64,000 nucleotides of DNA from Paenibacillus sp. JQZ6Y-1 (GTDB lineage: Bacteria > Bacillota > Bacilli > Paenibacillales > Paenibacillaceae). The stretch is from positions 2,108,001 through 2,172,000 of the forward strand of contig NZ_JBFDUZ010000001.1 in NCBI RefSeq assembly GCF_040719145.1, in the 5' to 3' direction. Below, in pieces: positions 55,101 to 64,000 of the stretch. Both the position numbers and the translations under genes were made by a program. The notes under the pieces were generated by a model. It worked only from the letters and a program-made list of their open reading frames with translations. It did no database searches and had not been told where the DNA came from. Each line of letters opens with the position of its first letter. The first letter of the stretch is position 1.

Positions 55101-55520
55101 TTATCCTTGCCTCGCCGCAGCCTGCTGTTCGCCCACATCGCCTTTTTTCAATCGTGCTAGCTCGACTCGGAACATCTGCATGAGTGCGTTAATATTCGTG
55201 ATCTCAGCGTGATGCTGACGTTCCAGTTCTTCAATCTTAGCACTAAATACATCTTTTGCCTTGCTAGCGTGAAACATATACGAGCTATAATCTTCATACG
55301 TCTGACCTTGCGGCACACCGGTACGCTCTACCACGCTGTAGACTTCCTCCAGCCTGCGGCATACTTCATATTCGTGCCGAACATCGATCACTTCATCACC
55401 AGATACATTGTTTTCGTGTAGCGGATTATCAATCGTATACAGCTGCTTCAAACGGGTAGTCAGGTTTTTTAGATGCTGTTCATACACAAGCGTCAATCGT
55501 TCCCTTACGTCTTCGTCCAT
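55101..55520 (-). CDS. Unrecognised helical protein, 139 aa
   Basis: I cannot name this protein. The 139 residues are rich in Glu, Arg and Leu and look fully helical; heptad-like stretches (about 5-25, 60-75, 95-125: KIEELERQHHAEITNI) suggest coiled coil. No signal peptide, membrane segment or Cys cluster. AAGGAGG lies eight bases before ATG 55520, so the start is firm; the frame opens at 55562. Monocistronic, between a terminator and the small genes at 55690-56029. Real gene: likely; function unknown. Confidence 0.75.
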   Translation of the reverse strand: MDEDVRERLTLVYEQHLKNLTTRLKQLYTIDNPLHENNVSGDEVIDVRHEYEVCRRLEEVYSVVERTGVPQGQTYEDYSSYMFHASKAKDVFSAKIEELERQHHAEITNINALMQMFRVELARLKKGDVGEQQAAARQG

Positions 55521-55689
55521 AGCTGTTCCTCCTTGATGATGCAGGCGTAGCCGTTCATACATGCTTCATTCTGCCAGTGGATGCCTGTCCTGCTGAAATT
55601 ATATTACCCATGAGACAGATATTCCTATCTTCGGAATAATGAGGCGGATGTATTAGGATACAGCATTACTTTTATACATATAGACGTAG

Positions 55690-55791
55690 TCAAAAATACA
55701 GCAGGTATAGCAACTCCCAAAACAACCATAACAAACAGCCGATGAGGAATCCTGCACCGACTGCTTTAAATGTAATAATATGGAGTTTCAT
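55690..55791 (-). CDS. Candidate 33-residue membrane microprotein
   Basis: An ATG at 55791, five bases after the stop of the 77-residue gene, opens a 33-codon frame rich in hydrophobic residues (AGFLIGCLLWLFWELLYLL), long enough to span the membrane once. There is no strong ribosome binding site (only AAAAGA), so translation would depend on coupling with the gene before. Hydrophobic character and position argue for a gene; size and weak site argue against. Confidence 0.35.
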   Translation of the reverse strand: MKLHIITFKAVGAGFLIGCLLWLFWELLYLLYF

Positions 55792-55795
55792 TCTT

Positions 55796-56029
55796 TTAAA
55801 ATAGTTTCGTTTCCAGCACCTTAGCCATCAATGCCTTAAAGTCCTGTTTCTCCGCCTTTTCTGCTAGCTGATCTTCCATCGCATTAAATGTTTCTGCTAG
55901 AAAGTAAGCATTCAAATAGAGTGCCAGATGATCCTTCGCTATTGCTTCTGCATGTGCCTTATCAGATACATAGCCTGTAATGACCTGTCCTGCAAATGTG
56001 GCAGGATGAATATTTACTTTGTTTCGCAT
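55796..56029 (-). CDS. Unrecognised small protein, 77 aa
   Basis: Small protein of 77 residues, helical by composition, with an early segment NIHPATFAGQVITGYVSDKAHAEAIA and a Lys/Glu-rich end. No membrane segment or known motif. A strong site GGAGGAG precedes ATG 56029 at five bases. It follows GH127 on the same strand (27 bases) and may be its last operon partner, though its function does not suggest sugar use. Unknown. Confidence 0.7.
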   Translation of the reverse strand: MRNKVNIHPATFAGQVITGYVSDKAHAEAIAKDHLALYLNAYFLAETFNAMEDQLAEKAEKQDFKALMAKVLETKLF

Positions 56030-56056
56030 CGTTACTCCTCCTTTGTATTCCTGTAC

Positions 56057-58033
56057 TTAGGCTTTATGAAGCCATACCTGCATCTCGCCAGACGTGCGGT
56101 TCGCCCAGCTGTAATAAGGAATGAGGGTCAATCGATGCGGCTGAAACGTAGCTTGGACAGAGGAACGATACAATTCGCCCTCCCACTCCTGTGTAATTTG
56201 TTGTCGCTGTGCCTGCACCTCAATCGTACCAACACCGCCTAGTAGCTCCGCTCTAAACTGATACGTATACTGCGCTTCTGGCGATACACGAATGAGATGC
56301 AGATGCTCACCGTTATCCTCTTGCTCTGCGCAATAGATCAGCGGTCCACGTCCAACCGCCAGTTTGTCCTGATCACTACGTACAAGTGGATGCGCTGCAT
56401 ACTGACGAATATCCATCGGTAATAGCAATTCCAGTCGATCCCCATCCTGCCACACTCTATCCAGTGCTATATATCCATCCTGTAATTCTCCCTCTACCGA
56501 TTCACCATTAAGCTGAAAAGTGTATCCATCCGACCAGTATGGAATGCGCAAGCTAAGTGTAAAGGCTATGGGCTGATCCGTACGAATAGTCATCTGCACC
56601 TCACCTTCCCATGGGAGCTGACTATGCTGCTCCAACTGCACCTGCTGACCATTTAACTCTACATTCGCTACACCTGTTACATACAGATGGGTGTGAATAC
56701 TCTGTTGCTCCGCATTTACGGTATACACATAGTTATGCAGCGACGTGAGCAATCGTGCCAGATTGGGTGGACAGCACGCACATCCGAACCAAGCAGGACG
56801 TGTAAATTTGACATGACTTTTGCCGGGATCATGGATACTGTTCTCTGGACGCACCTCCAACGGATTCACATAATAAAAGTGCTTGCCATCCAGCGCCATA
56901 CCGCCAATCGCCGTATTATAGAGCGCGCGCTCCAATACATCGGCATACTGCGACTTAACTTCATTTTTTAGCATATGAAAGGCGAAAAAGATCAGTCCGA
57001 TCGAAGCGCATGTCTCGCAATACATCGTATCGTTCGGCAAATCATAATCCATCGTAAAAGCTTCCCCATCGACGGTGGAGCCAATTCCGCCCGTAATATA
57101 CATACGCTTGCTCACCAGATTACTCCACAATCGACGGCAGGCTGCTAGCATCCGTTCATCACCTGCCAGATATGCAGCATCCGCCATCCCTGCACATAGA
57201 TAGACAAGCCGCACGGCATGTCCCTCCGCTGTTTCCTGCTCCAAAATAGGCTGATGTGCCTGATAATAGGCAAGTGGACGATGCTGCATCCCTTCGATCA
57301 CGGGACGAACACCAGAATCTGCCGCCTGCTGTCTGGCGAAAAAGGTTGGATCAGTGCCACGTTCATATAGAAAATAACGGCTCAATGCCAAATAACGCGG
57401 CTCGTTGGTGACGGTATATAGTCGTGTCAATGCCAATTCAATCTCTTCATGTCCGTCATAGCCTTGAATTTTGCCCTCTTCCTTACCAAAATGATGATCA
57501 ATACAATCGGCAAGGCGGCAGGCGATGGACAATGCCTTTTCACTGCCAGTCGATTCATAATATGCAACCGCTGCTTCGATAAAATGCCCTGCACAGTACA
57601 ATTCATGACTTTCAGCAAGCTTTTTGAATCGACGTTCTGGCTCCTCAATCGAGAAATACGTATGAAGATACCCATCCTCCTCCTGTGCCAGCGCGATCAG
57701 ATCGATCACACCATCTGCCAGCTCCTGCAAATGCTCATCTGGGTGAAAGGATAAAGAATACGCAACAGCTTCCAGCCATTTGTACACATCGCTATCCTGA
57801 AATACCCATCCGTAATGTTTTCCTTGCTTTAGCCCCGCAGCGATTTTGAAGTTTTCGATGGCATGGCTTTTCTCCGATGGAATGGTATGATCATTGCGCT
57901 CTTTTTCGATCACAATATTGGCATCATCATTCAGCACACTCCATTGATAGGGGATCATTTCCGTGCGAACCAGTTCACGATAATGAGACCAGAAGGGATC
58001 GGTAATAGTAACCTTTTTCAGTTGTAAAGACAT
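56057..58033 (-). CDS. GH127-family glycoside hydrolase (beta-L-arabinofuranosidase type)
   Basis: Intracellular glycosidase of 658 residues (no signal peptide), an (alpha/alpha)6 barrel of the former DUF1680 family. The zinc/catalytic Cys motif is FGCACCPPNLARL (about 417-429), with the preceding conserved Glu in YCETCASIGLIFFA. The founding member removes beta-1,2-L-arabinofuranosyl groups. GGAGACATCC precedes ATG 58033. It follows a GPH-type sugar transporter (42-base gap), so arabino-oligosaccharides are probably imported and then cleaved inside. The cre site upstream of the transporter would control both. Exact linkage is inferred. Confidence 0.9.
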   Translation of the reverse strand: MSLQLKKVTITDPFWSHYRELVRTEMIPYQWSVLNDDANIVIEKERNDHTIPSEKSHAIENFKIAAGLKQGKHYGWVFQDSDVYKWLEAVAYSLSFHPDEHLQELADGVIDLIALAQEEDGYLHTYFSIEEPERRFKKLAESHELYCAGHFIEAAVAYYESTGSEKALSIACRLADCIDHHFGKEEGKIQGYDGHEEIELALTRLYTVTNEPRYLALSRYFLYERGTDPTFFARQQAADSGVRPVIEGMQHRPLAYYQAHQPILEQETAEGHAVRLVYLCAGMADAAYLAGDERMLAACRRLWSNLVSKRMYITGGIGSTVDGEAFTMDYDLPNDTMYCETCASIGLIFFAFHMLKNEVKSQYADVLERALYNTAIGGMALDGKHFYYVNPLEVRPENSIHDPGKSHVKFTRPAWFGCACCPPNLARLLTSLHNYVYTVNAEQQSIHTHLYVTGVANVELNGQQVQLEQHSQLPWEGEVQMTIRTDQPIAFTLSLRIPYWSDGYTFQLNGESVEGELQDGYIALDRVWQDGDRLELLLPMDIRQYAAHPLVRSDQDKLAVGRGPLIYCAEQEDNGEHLHLIRVSPEAQYTYQFRAELLGGVGTIEVQAQRQQITQEWEGELYRSSVQATFQPHRLTLIPYYSWANRTSGEMQVWLHKA

Positions 58034-58075
58034 ATGGGATGTCTCCTCTCCAAATTGCTTTTTATATACATACTG

Positions 58076-59467
58076 TTACGTTTGCTGTACAGACTCTTCC
58101 TTTTTGATCAGCTGTTTACGAATAAAGCTCTCCTTGCGCTCAAAGCGTCGGTAGAAGATCATTGGAACAATACCAAGCGCGAACACAATCGCAGGCAACC
58201 AAATAAAAACAAATTGAATGCCAGACAGCGATTGCGCACTTTGTGTCACATTCGGCACATACCCAAACGCCGACATAAATTGCGTCGGAATAAAGCCGCC
58301 TAGACCTGAACCTGCTTTGATACAAAATGCACTGCCAATTGCAGTCAGAATCCCGCTTGCGCGTAGCCCTGTTTTCCACTCGCCATAATCGACCGTATCC
58401 GACAACATTGCAAATGGCATGGAACAGGCAATACCCGAACCGATACAAGCAATCATCCATCCAACAATTAACGTGGAGATATGCCCATGAGCGATAAACA
58501 AAATCAATTGCCCACCCGCTGCAAGCACAAAGCCCAAAATCATTGTCAGCTGCTTGTTCGTGTATTTTACGATAAACGGAATCGACACCATACCAAGCAC
58601 CTGAATAATCGAAATTCCATTGATCAGCGGCACTAGATTTTTCTGACCGATATTGTATTCAAAATAATAAACTAGCGTCGACGTGCGAATTGTTAGTGCG
58701 ATCCAGAATAGCAAATTGGCAGCAACGAGCAGCATCCACGGCCAATTGCCACGAAGTGCTTTTAAGCTAGAACGTAACGGAATCGTTTTGATCTTCTCGG
58801 TATTGATCTCGCGCAGATTGCCAAAAGCGATCAGAAACATCACAATCGAGACGACACCAAACAAACATAACGTCCAGAAAAATCCTTTCTGATCATTGCC
58901 GCCACCGAGAAATGCCACTAACGGGAGCGTGAAAGTTACCGCTGCGAAGTTACCGATATTGCCGCCAACCATACGAAACGAATTCAATACGACCCGTTCA
59001 TTGGGATCTCTACTCAAATTCGGCAGAATGGATGTGATCGGCGTGGAGATTCCTGTATACGCAATGCCTGCCAAAATATAGGTCACACTGGCGTATACAA
59101 TTTTCCATGTCCCATCCAGATTCGGGGTCGTAAATGTTAGAATGGTAAATACAGCAAACGGAAAACAAAGCCATAGAAAATACGGTCGACTTTGCCCATA
59201 TTTCGATTTGGTATGATCGACAATAATGCCCCATAACGGCGCATCAATCGCATCAACCAGCCGAGTAATAAGTAGTAGCGCTCCTGCGACACCCACCGAT
59301 AGACCGAACACATCGGTATAAAAGTACAACAGATACCCGCCAATAATGCTGTACAGCAAATTACCCCCAGTGTCTGTAAGCGCATAACTAATTCTGCGGT
59401 GAAACGGCACCTTGTCTGTACGCAAGGACGGATGCTGTTCTGGTGAAGCATTGGATACTTGTTCCAT
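58076..59467 (-). CDS. GPH-family glycoside/pentoside cation symporter
   Basis: Sugar symporter of the glycoside-pentoside-hexuronide family (MelB/XynB type), 463 residues with about twelve membrane segments. RLVDAIDAPLWGIIVDHTKSKYGQSRP near TM2-TM3 is the family signature (shown here in parts: DAIDAPLWG, then SKYGQSRPY). The frame opens at 59494, but GGAGGG stands seven bases before ATG 59467. First gene of the unit with GH127; divergent from an AraC-type regulator, with a cre site between. Expected to import arabinosides or similar. Confidence 0.9.
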   Translation of the reverse strand: MEQVSNASPEQHPSLRTDKVPFHRRISYALTDTGGNLLYSIIGGYLLYFYTDVFGLSVGVAGALLLITRLVDAIDAPLWGIIVDHTKSKYGQSRPYFLWLCFPFAVFTILTFTTPNLDGTWKIVYASVTYILAGIAYTGISTPITSILPNLSRDPNERVVLNSFRMVGGNIGNFAAVTFTLPLVAFLGGGNDQKGFFWTLCLFGVVSIVMFLIAFGNLREINTEKIKTIPLRSSLKALRGNWPWMLLVAANLLFWIALTIRTSTLVYYFEYNIGQKNLVPLINGISIIQVLGMVSIPFIVKYTNKQLTMILGFVLAAGGQLILFIAHGHISTLIVGWMIACIGSGIACSMPFAMLSDTVDYGEWKTGLRASGILTAIGSAFCIKAGSGLGGFIPTQFMSAFGYVPNVTQSAQSLSGIQFVFIWLPAIVFALGIVPMIFYRRFERKESFIRKQLIKKEESVQQT

Positions 59468-59556
59468 AGGGATACCCTCCTGTTTCCTGATCAATACATG
59501 TCAGATGGATATTGCAGCGGTGTATGTATATCATTGCTATCATCTGGCTCTTTTAT

Positions 59557-59570
59557 CGTAAGCGCTTTCC
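59557..59570. promoter_or_regulatory. cre site (CcpA) upstream of the GPH transporter
   Basis: CGTAAGCGCTTTCC matches the cre consensus TGWAANCGNTWNCA at all but the two outer bases. It lies 90 bases before the transporter start, suggesting catabolite repression. Confidence 0.8.
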
Positions 59571-59774
59571 GATTGGCAATAAACTTAGGATTTCGTAGGA
59601 AAGGTGTATATTTGCGACTATTTGAATTCTAGATTTATTGCGCGAAACCGTATACATTCATGTTATAATAACTGGTAACAACGTAATTTTATAAATGTTT
59701 GATCTAAATAGTGTATAAATCCGACTTTTCATGTCCAAAACTGATATTCAGGTAAGGAGTGATCTTGATTTACA

Positions 59775-60737
59775 ATGAAACCCGTATGGAAAATGAATAT
59801 TGAACGTCCGCTTGCGTATTATAAGTGCGGGCAATTTGTCAGCGATGAAGGCTGGAAACACAAAAAAATGAATATGGAAAAGGATTATGAGCTGATCATC
59901 GGCTTGAAGGAAACCATCTATGTTCAGGTAGGCGAGCAGCGTTATGAGATTCAGCATGGTGATGTACTGCTTATTCAGCCACAGGTGGAATATTTCGGTT
60001 ATGCTCCGTCGATCGCTGGCGCCAGCTTTTTTTGGCTGCATTTTATTCCACGTGGGGGGATTGTCACGGAAGCGGGTGATGTATTTGCCAATCGACTGTT
60101 GGGCAGTACATTGACCGAGCAACGGGATGAGACGAATGCGTATGTATGCTTGCCTGACTTCTTTTCCCTCACCTATTTGGATAAGCCATTGATGCTGATG
60201 AAGCAAATTCTGGATATTTCCAATACGTCGTATTACAGCACCTATGCCGTCGATTATTTGGTAACCGCACTGATGATTGAATTGACGGACAAATATATGG
60301 AGCCGCTGCTGCATCATCAGCTGTTGAACAAGGAGCATAATCAGAAATTCATGCAGATTTTGGAATGGATTCGAGTCAATATGTATCATGATCTCACGGT
60401 ACAAAAGGTGGCGGATACATTCTGTTTTAACTCCGATCATCTCACGCGTTTATTTAAGAAAAATCTCGGCATGAGCACCATCCGTTATATCAACACGCTC
60501 AAGCTCAGTCTGGTTAAGGAGTTACTGTGTACCACGAACCAATCTATCAAGGAAATTGCATACGAGCTGCATTTTCGTGATGAAAAGTATTTGATGAAAC
60601 TATTCAAAAACTATGTCGGCATGACTCCAACGCAATTCCGTGATACGTACACTAATACGTATATCAACACTGTTACCGTTGACCCGGATATTCCACTACC
60701 GCCTCATTTACGGGAGGATTCATCCTTGGTCAAGTAG
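59775..60737 (+). CDS. AraC-family transcriptional regulator
   Basis: Regulator of 320 residues with an N-terminal cupin-like sugar-binding part (about 20-100, IYVQVGEQRYEIQHGDVLLI) and two C-terminal helix-turn-helix motifs (about 200-300: LTVQKVADTFCFNSDHLTRLF and SIKEIAYELHFRDEKYLMKLF in parts). Divergent from the transporter-GH127 pair, which it probably activates in the presence of the sugar. AAGGAG is 15 bases before ATG 59775, rather far; ATG 59793 is the next choice. It ends 300 bases before the secreted hydrolase, with a terminator between. Confidence 0.88.
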   Translation: MKPVWKMNIERPLAYYKCGQFVSDEGWKHKKMNMEKDYELIIGLKETIYVQVGEQRYEIQHGDVLLIQPQVEYFGYAPSIAGASFFWLHFIPRGGIVTEAGDVFANRLLGSTLTEQRDETNAYVCLPDFFSLTYLDKPLMLMKQILDISNTSYYSTYAVDYLVTALMIELTDKYMEPLLHHQLLNKEHNQKFMQILEWIRVNMYHDLTVQKVADTFCFNSDHLTRLFKKNLGMSTIRYINTLKLSLVKELLCTTNQSIKEIAYELHFRDEKYLMKLFKNYVGMTPTQFRDTYTNTYINTVTVDPDIPLPPHLREDSSLVK

Positions 60738-60888
60738 AGTAGTAAAGGGCTTTTTCTAAAGATTGGGGATTTCTCAAGTAGAGGGAAATGGCGATTGGGA
60801 ATGAAGTTCATTTCGCTACTAAATAATATATACGGAGCGGTAGCATTGCATCTTATTGTGCTCCATTTTTGCCTTTCATTTTAGAACG

Positions 60889-60940
60889 AAACAGCCCAGC
60901 GTATCCTGTGTAGAAGGAGGAAACGTTGGGCTGTTTTTTT
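60889..60940. terminator. Terminator between AraC regulator and secreted hydrolase
   Basis: AAACAGCCCA / TGGGCTGTTT stem, with an inner CGT/ACG pair, followed by a seven-T run on the plus strand. It ends the regulator gene and may also work for the hydrolase gene on the minus strand. Confidence 0.87.
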
Positions 60941-61038
60941 GATGAATCTTATGATTATGAAAAGCATTTTTGCCGAGTACCTACAAATATGCAAATATAA
61001 AATACACCAAACTTCATGTTCAACGATTGAAGTTCATG

Positions 61039-63150
61039 TTAACGAATTTGAATATAATCCAACTCGGCATACCCGTTGCCTTTGCTAAATACAAGCGTAT
61101 TATCGCCCTGCTTCAGCGTCACAGGTACGGTCAATACTTTGCGTGTACCAGCATTCGGTACATCCGAGATCCAACCACCACTCACTGGATACGATATTGC
61201 AGCCTGTGCTTGCCCATTTACGGTCAGTGCATGTGTTGAGGTTGCGCTTGTACCATTGCCATACCCAACATCCATGCTGTATGTTCCACTCGCCGGAGCA
61301 TACACAGAGAAGGTTACGGAGCTATCTGGATGATCGATATTGCCAACAAACAGACGATTGGATGCAAACGAGCTGCCGACTACTTTGGCATCTTGTACCT
61401 TAGCATCTTCCGCCTCCACTCTGACATCAAAATCGCCAACAGGCTGTAGCTGAATATAATCCAGCTCGGCATAACCCGTACTGCCTTTGCCCAGTCGAAT
61501 AGTATTTTGTCCCTGCTGTAAGGATACGGTTTGTTCCACACTAGCTTGATTGCCCTGTGCCAGCCATCCACCAGTAGTCGGATACGGAACATTAGCGTAA
61601 GCTTGGTCATTGACAGCCAACGTATGATTGGCATCTGCCGAATCGCCATTGGCATAACCAATAGTGAGTTTATAATCGCCAGCTGATGGCGCTTGAACCG
61701 CAAATTGCACATAGCTGTCTTCATGATCAATCGTGCCAATATAACCGCCATCCGACGCCTGAATACTCGACAACACATCAGCATCATGAACCTCTGCTTG
61801 TTCCGCTTCATAGCGACTTACGTCATTGGACTCCACTGGCGTTACGATGATGCGGTATCCGGTAGATGCTTTCATATCCGTCACCGGAATGGTAATCTGT
61901 CCGTTTTTGATATGGAAGTTGCCGCTAAACTCATTGGTGGTATTGGGGACCGCGGTATCCACCCCATACCACGGTGTACGTTCAAGCTTCACATGTGCCG
62001 TACCGGAAAAAGAAGATAGCGCGTCCAGCCCTTTCACCACGATATTATGGTTACCTGTACCACCGCCAAACACAACATCCACCTGCTGCTTGCTATCATT
62101 TACACTGGCGATGCCATCCAGATCAGCAGCCTGAGGATCAGCTGGAGTGGTCATCACCATTTGTCCCGACATGTCGCCATACCATTTATACAGCCACCAT
62201 GCACCATTTTTCTGTCCAGTATTTGTTACCAAATTGCTCAGGCGTCCCGGACGGAACCAGAAGGCAATATTGGCAGTATCCACACCAGAGCGTTCAAATT
62301 CAGCAATATAGCGTACCATACTGCCCGGCACCGCTTGCTCTGAAACTACACCATATTCGTTAATGCTGATCGGTCTTGGACTGATCCCAAGCTCCTTTTC
62401 CAAGGCGCGATAAGCCGCAATATGATCGGAGATGTAGCCGGGGGCTGGTCCATTGAGATAGTTTCCTTCTGGAGCACCAAGTTCATGCCAAGAGATGATG
62501 TCTGGCAGTACATGATTATCGCGTGCATAGGTCAGGAAGTTTCTCAGCCAAGCTTCATTGTAATGAGTAATGCTAGGTCCAATGGTTTTGGTAGTCGAAT
62601 CGAGCTGCTTGATGCGCAAATAGGTTTTTTTCCAGCCTTCATTGAATGGACCGGCTGCTTGTGTATTCCAAGTGCCATCTGGTTCATTCCACAACTCATA
62701 TCCATATATATTATCTGCTCCCGATTGGAGTCTTGCCTGTACAATACCATCTACTTTGTTATACCAATCTTGCCAATCAACCCATTGATAGGGGAAGTTT
62801 GGGTATATGTCCGGCATCCGAATGGTCACTTCCGCACCATTTCGTTTGGCAATTGGTGCTACCTTCAGCGCATCACCAATCGGTGTATTTTCTCCATTAG
62901 GCAATTGTCCGCCATTCGGCGCCATTTGTGTAAACATCTTTGGCTTCGTTGGTCCGATCAGATCGTCCGTCGGTCGACCTTCCTCTGCTAATCCATACAA
63001 TGAACCAGAAGCAACATGTGTGACAGGCCTATAGGATTCTGATACATCTACTGTAAACGTCGTCGGAACCGCTGCCGACACAGGTTGCGCAGCAATTGGC
63101 AACACACTCATTAGTAATGCCCCACTTAACAAACACGCCATCTTTTTCAT
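61039..63150 (-). CDS. Secreted clan-A glycoside hydrolase with two CBM6/35-like modules
   Basis: Secreted enzyme of 703 residues. The signal peptide (1-26, cleaved after PVSA) is followed by a catalytic TIM barrel (about 30-370) with the acid/base Glu156 in LWNEPDG and the nucleophile Glu265 in INEYG, as in clan GH-A (GH39-like); a beta-sandwich follows (about 375-450). Two copies of a carbohydrate-binding module come last, each beginning RYEAEQAEV or RVEAEDAKV and ending GYAELDYIQ. ATG 63150 follows AAAGGTGA. Probably attacks arabinoxylan or arabinan outside the cell and supplies sugars to the GPH transporter. Substrate inferred from context. Confidence 0.87.
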   Translation of the reverse strand: MKKMACLLSGALLMSVLPIAAQPVSAAVPTTFTVDVSESYRPVTHVASGSLYGLAEEGRPTDDLIGPTKPKMFTQMAPNGGQLPNGENTPIGDALKVAPIAKRNGAEVTIRMPDIYPNFPYQWVDWQDWYNKVDGIVQARLQSGADNIYGYELWNEPDGTWNTQAAGPFNEGWKKTYLRIKQLDSTTKTIGPSITHYNEAWLRNFLTYARDNHVLPDIISWHELGAPEGNYLNGPAPGYISDHIAAYRALEKELGISPRPISINEYGVVSEQAVPGSMVRYIAEFERSGVDTANIAFWFRPGRLSNLVTNTGQKNGAWWLYKWYGDMSGQMVMTTPADPQAADLDGIASVNDSKQQVDVVFGGGTGNHNIVVKGLDALSSFSGTAHVKLERTPWYGVDTAVPNTTNEFSGNFHIKNGQITIPVTDMKASTGYRIIVTPVESNDVSRYEAEQAEVHDADVLSSIQASDGGYIGTIDHEDSYVQFAVQAPSAGDYKLTIGYANGDSADANHTLAVNDQAYANVPYPTTGGWLAQGNQASVEQTVSLQQGQNTIRLGKGSTGYAELDYIQLQPVGDFDVRVEAEDAKVQDAKVVGSSFASNRLFVGNIDHPDSSVTFSVYAPASGTYSMDVGYGNGTSATSTHALTVNGQAQAAISYPVSGGWISDVPNAGTRKVLTVPVTLKQGDNTLVFSKGNGYAELDYIQIR

Positions 63151-63198
63151 TCGTCATCACCTTTCAAAATATCGTACTGTTTCTGGTCAAACGATAAA

Positions 63199-63212
63199 TA
63201 TAGCGCTTTCAA
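63199..63212. promoter_or_regulatory. cre-like site upstream of the secreted hydrolase
   Basis: ATATAGCGCTTTCA matches the core AGCGCTTTCA of the cre consensus, with three mismatches in the left half. It lies about 50 bases before the hydrolase start. Confidence 0.55.
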
Positions 63213-63426
63213 TAGACGTTGGCCGACGTCCATCCACTGGTGTAAAAGTTATAACTTCACACTAATAGGTTATTGGTTTTCCAAGTGGCGGTAAACTTAA
63301 TAAATCGTAGGATGGGTGCATATTACCGACTTGTAAGGTAAGAGGGATGGGAGGTAGCGATAGATAATGATGAGCCTCGTAAGCGAGTTGTAGAGCCATT
63401 TACAAGCTCCTATTCGTTCATTATGT

Positions 63427-63462
63427 AAAGGCACTTCCCCAATTGACCGGAGAAGTGCTTTG
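63427..63462 (-). terminator. Terminator of the right-edge small genes
   Basis: GCACTTC / GAAGTGC stem (63431-63437 with 63452-63458) flanked by AAAG and TTTG, 90 bases past the stop of the gene at 63553. The rest of 63151-63552 holds the hydrolase promoter and nothing else recognised. Confidence 0.65.
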
Positions 63463-63552
63463 GTATTCCAAGCTATTTTGATAATTATCGCCAAACAAAT
63501 TTCTCCAATCCTCATTTATACCGTTATGAAATTACACAGTTATGCAGTTATT

Positions 63553-63780
63553 TTAATCAATTTGCTGTCTAGAAGTATAAACCAAACTTCCACCTAACAA
63601 TAACAACATAGTGGGGACAATGATCCATACCAATCCTACATTCAAAATATCGTATGTAAACGCGCCTCCATTGATCTGCGACGATTGAGCTGCCCCTTCC
63701 AAGCCTGCAAGTATAAACCCTGTGCATAACAGCATAACCGAAGCTAAAATCAATGTGCAGCCTACTACCAATTTGATCAT
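63553..63780 (-). CDS. Small membrane protein, two TM segments
   Basis: Protein of 75 residues made nearly wholly of two hydrophobic segments (about 2-24, IKLVVGCTLILASVMLL, and 47-68, VWIIVPTMLLLLGG) joined by a short polar loop. Not recognised. GGGGGGAGACGTT stands before ATG 63780, and the frame opening at 63900 is ignored because it would overlap the upstream gene. It overlaps the stop of that gene by four bases (ATGA), so the two are co-translated. Confidence 0.75.
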   Translation of the reverse strand: MIKLVVGCTLILASVMLLCTGFILAGLEGAAQSSQINGGAFTYDILNVGLVWIIVPTMLLLLGGSLVYTSRQQID

Positions 63781-64000
63781 AACGTCTCCCCCCATTCCCA
63801 TAGACTCAATTTTCCTTTTGCCGGAATTGGTGTTTTCAATTGCTCTATCACTTCCATATCCCACGCATATCGTCCTATCGTAAAATCTCCAAATGTCCAT
63901 TCTGGATCAGTAATATGCTGCCCATTTTCTAGTATGCAGCCAGACGGTAACGCTTCTATAGCTTGCCAACAATTCATCACCTTTGCTATCGCTATCACGG
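63777..64000 (-). CDS. ASCH-domain-like protein, 5' end beyond the window
   Basis: C-terminal 73 codons of a gene that continues past position 64000. The visible part, with FGDFTIGRYAWDMEVIEQL and PIPAKGKLSLWEW, matches the end of small ASCH-domain proteins, a PUA-like fold thought to bind RNA or modified bases; full proteins are about 120-170 residues. A GTG at 63998 could open the frame but the family needs more N-terminal sequence. It overlaps the membrane protein gene by ATGA. Confidence 0.7.
   Translation of the reverse strand, partial: VIAIAKVMNCWQAIEALPSGCILENGQHITDPEWTFGDFTIGRYAWDMEVIEQLKTPIPAKGKLSLWEWGETL

Overview
The window looks like chromosomal DNA of a Paenibacillus-type firmicute. 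The grounds are moderate GC, strong Shine-Dalgarno sites with some TTG and GTG starts, Bacillus-type LexA boxes (CGAAC-N4-GTTCG), catabolite-responsive elements, a Fur box, and gene orders shared with Bacillus (tenI-thiO-thiS-thiG-thiF, pdhABCD, lexA divergent from yneA). It is mostly core genome plus a carbohydrate island at the right end. I saw no rRNA, tRNA, CRISPR array, insertion sequence or prophage.

Layout. 1-6.5 kb: an unknown acidic protein, an MFS transporter, a Fur-controlled iron-siderophore binding lipoprotein and a soluble hybrid histidine kinase with three PAS domains. 6.8-12 kb: glycogen synthesis, with glgB-glgA divergent from glgC. 12-21 kb: a tandem GNAT protein; a lipoprotein/response regulator/sensor kinase operon; an orphan PhnC-like ABC ATPase beside an MFS transporter; a HTH regulator with a HAD phosphatase. 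21-28.4 kb: topB, gltD, folA, thyA and rpmG (a cysteine-depleted L33). 28.9-34.1 kb: pyruvate dehydrogenase operon pdhA-pdhB-pdhC-pdhD with a 290-nt structured spacer. 34.4-41.5 kb: an esterase, thiN, and the thiazole branch of thiamine synthesis (tenI-thiO-thiS-thiG-thiF) behind a TPP riboswitch.

41.6-44.4 kb holds a P-loop ATPase and a Ser/Thr kinase fused to a TadZ/CpaE-like degenerate ATPase domain; this is the least ordinary part of the window. 44.6-49.7 kb is a probable six-gene operon (HAD phosphatase, zinc-less Fpg-like glycosylase, cREC receiver protein, thioredoxin, RlmM-like methyltransferase, DinB protein) followed by rnz. 50.6-56 kb has mtnD, a HAD phosphatase and the SOS locus (lexA, a long yneA-like gene, DUF896) with several LexA boxes. 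56-63 kb is a likely arabinoside-use locus: GH127 enzyme, GPH transporter, AraC regulator and a secreted glycoside hydrolase with two carbohydrate-binding modules, with two cre-like sites. The right edge cuts an ASCH-domain gene.

The glg, pdh, gltD and thi genes together link carbon storage, acetyl-CoA supply, glutamate synthesis and thiamine diphosphate supply (ThiN makes the cofactor that PdhAB uses). All functions are inferred from motifs read by eye; no database search was made. Many start codons were moved inward from the longest frame to the one with the best ribosome binding site, as stated in each entry.
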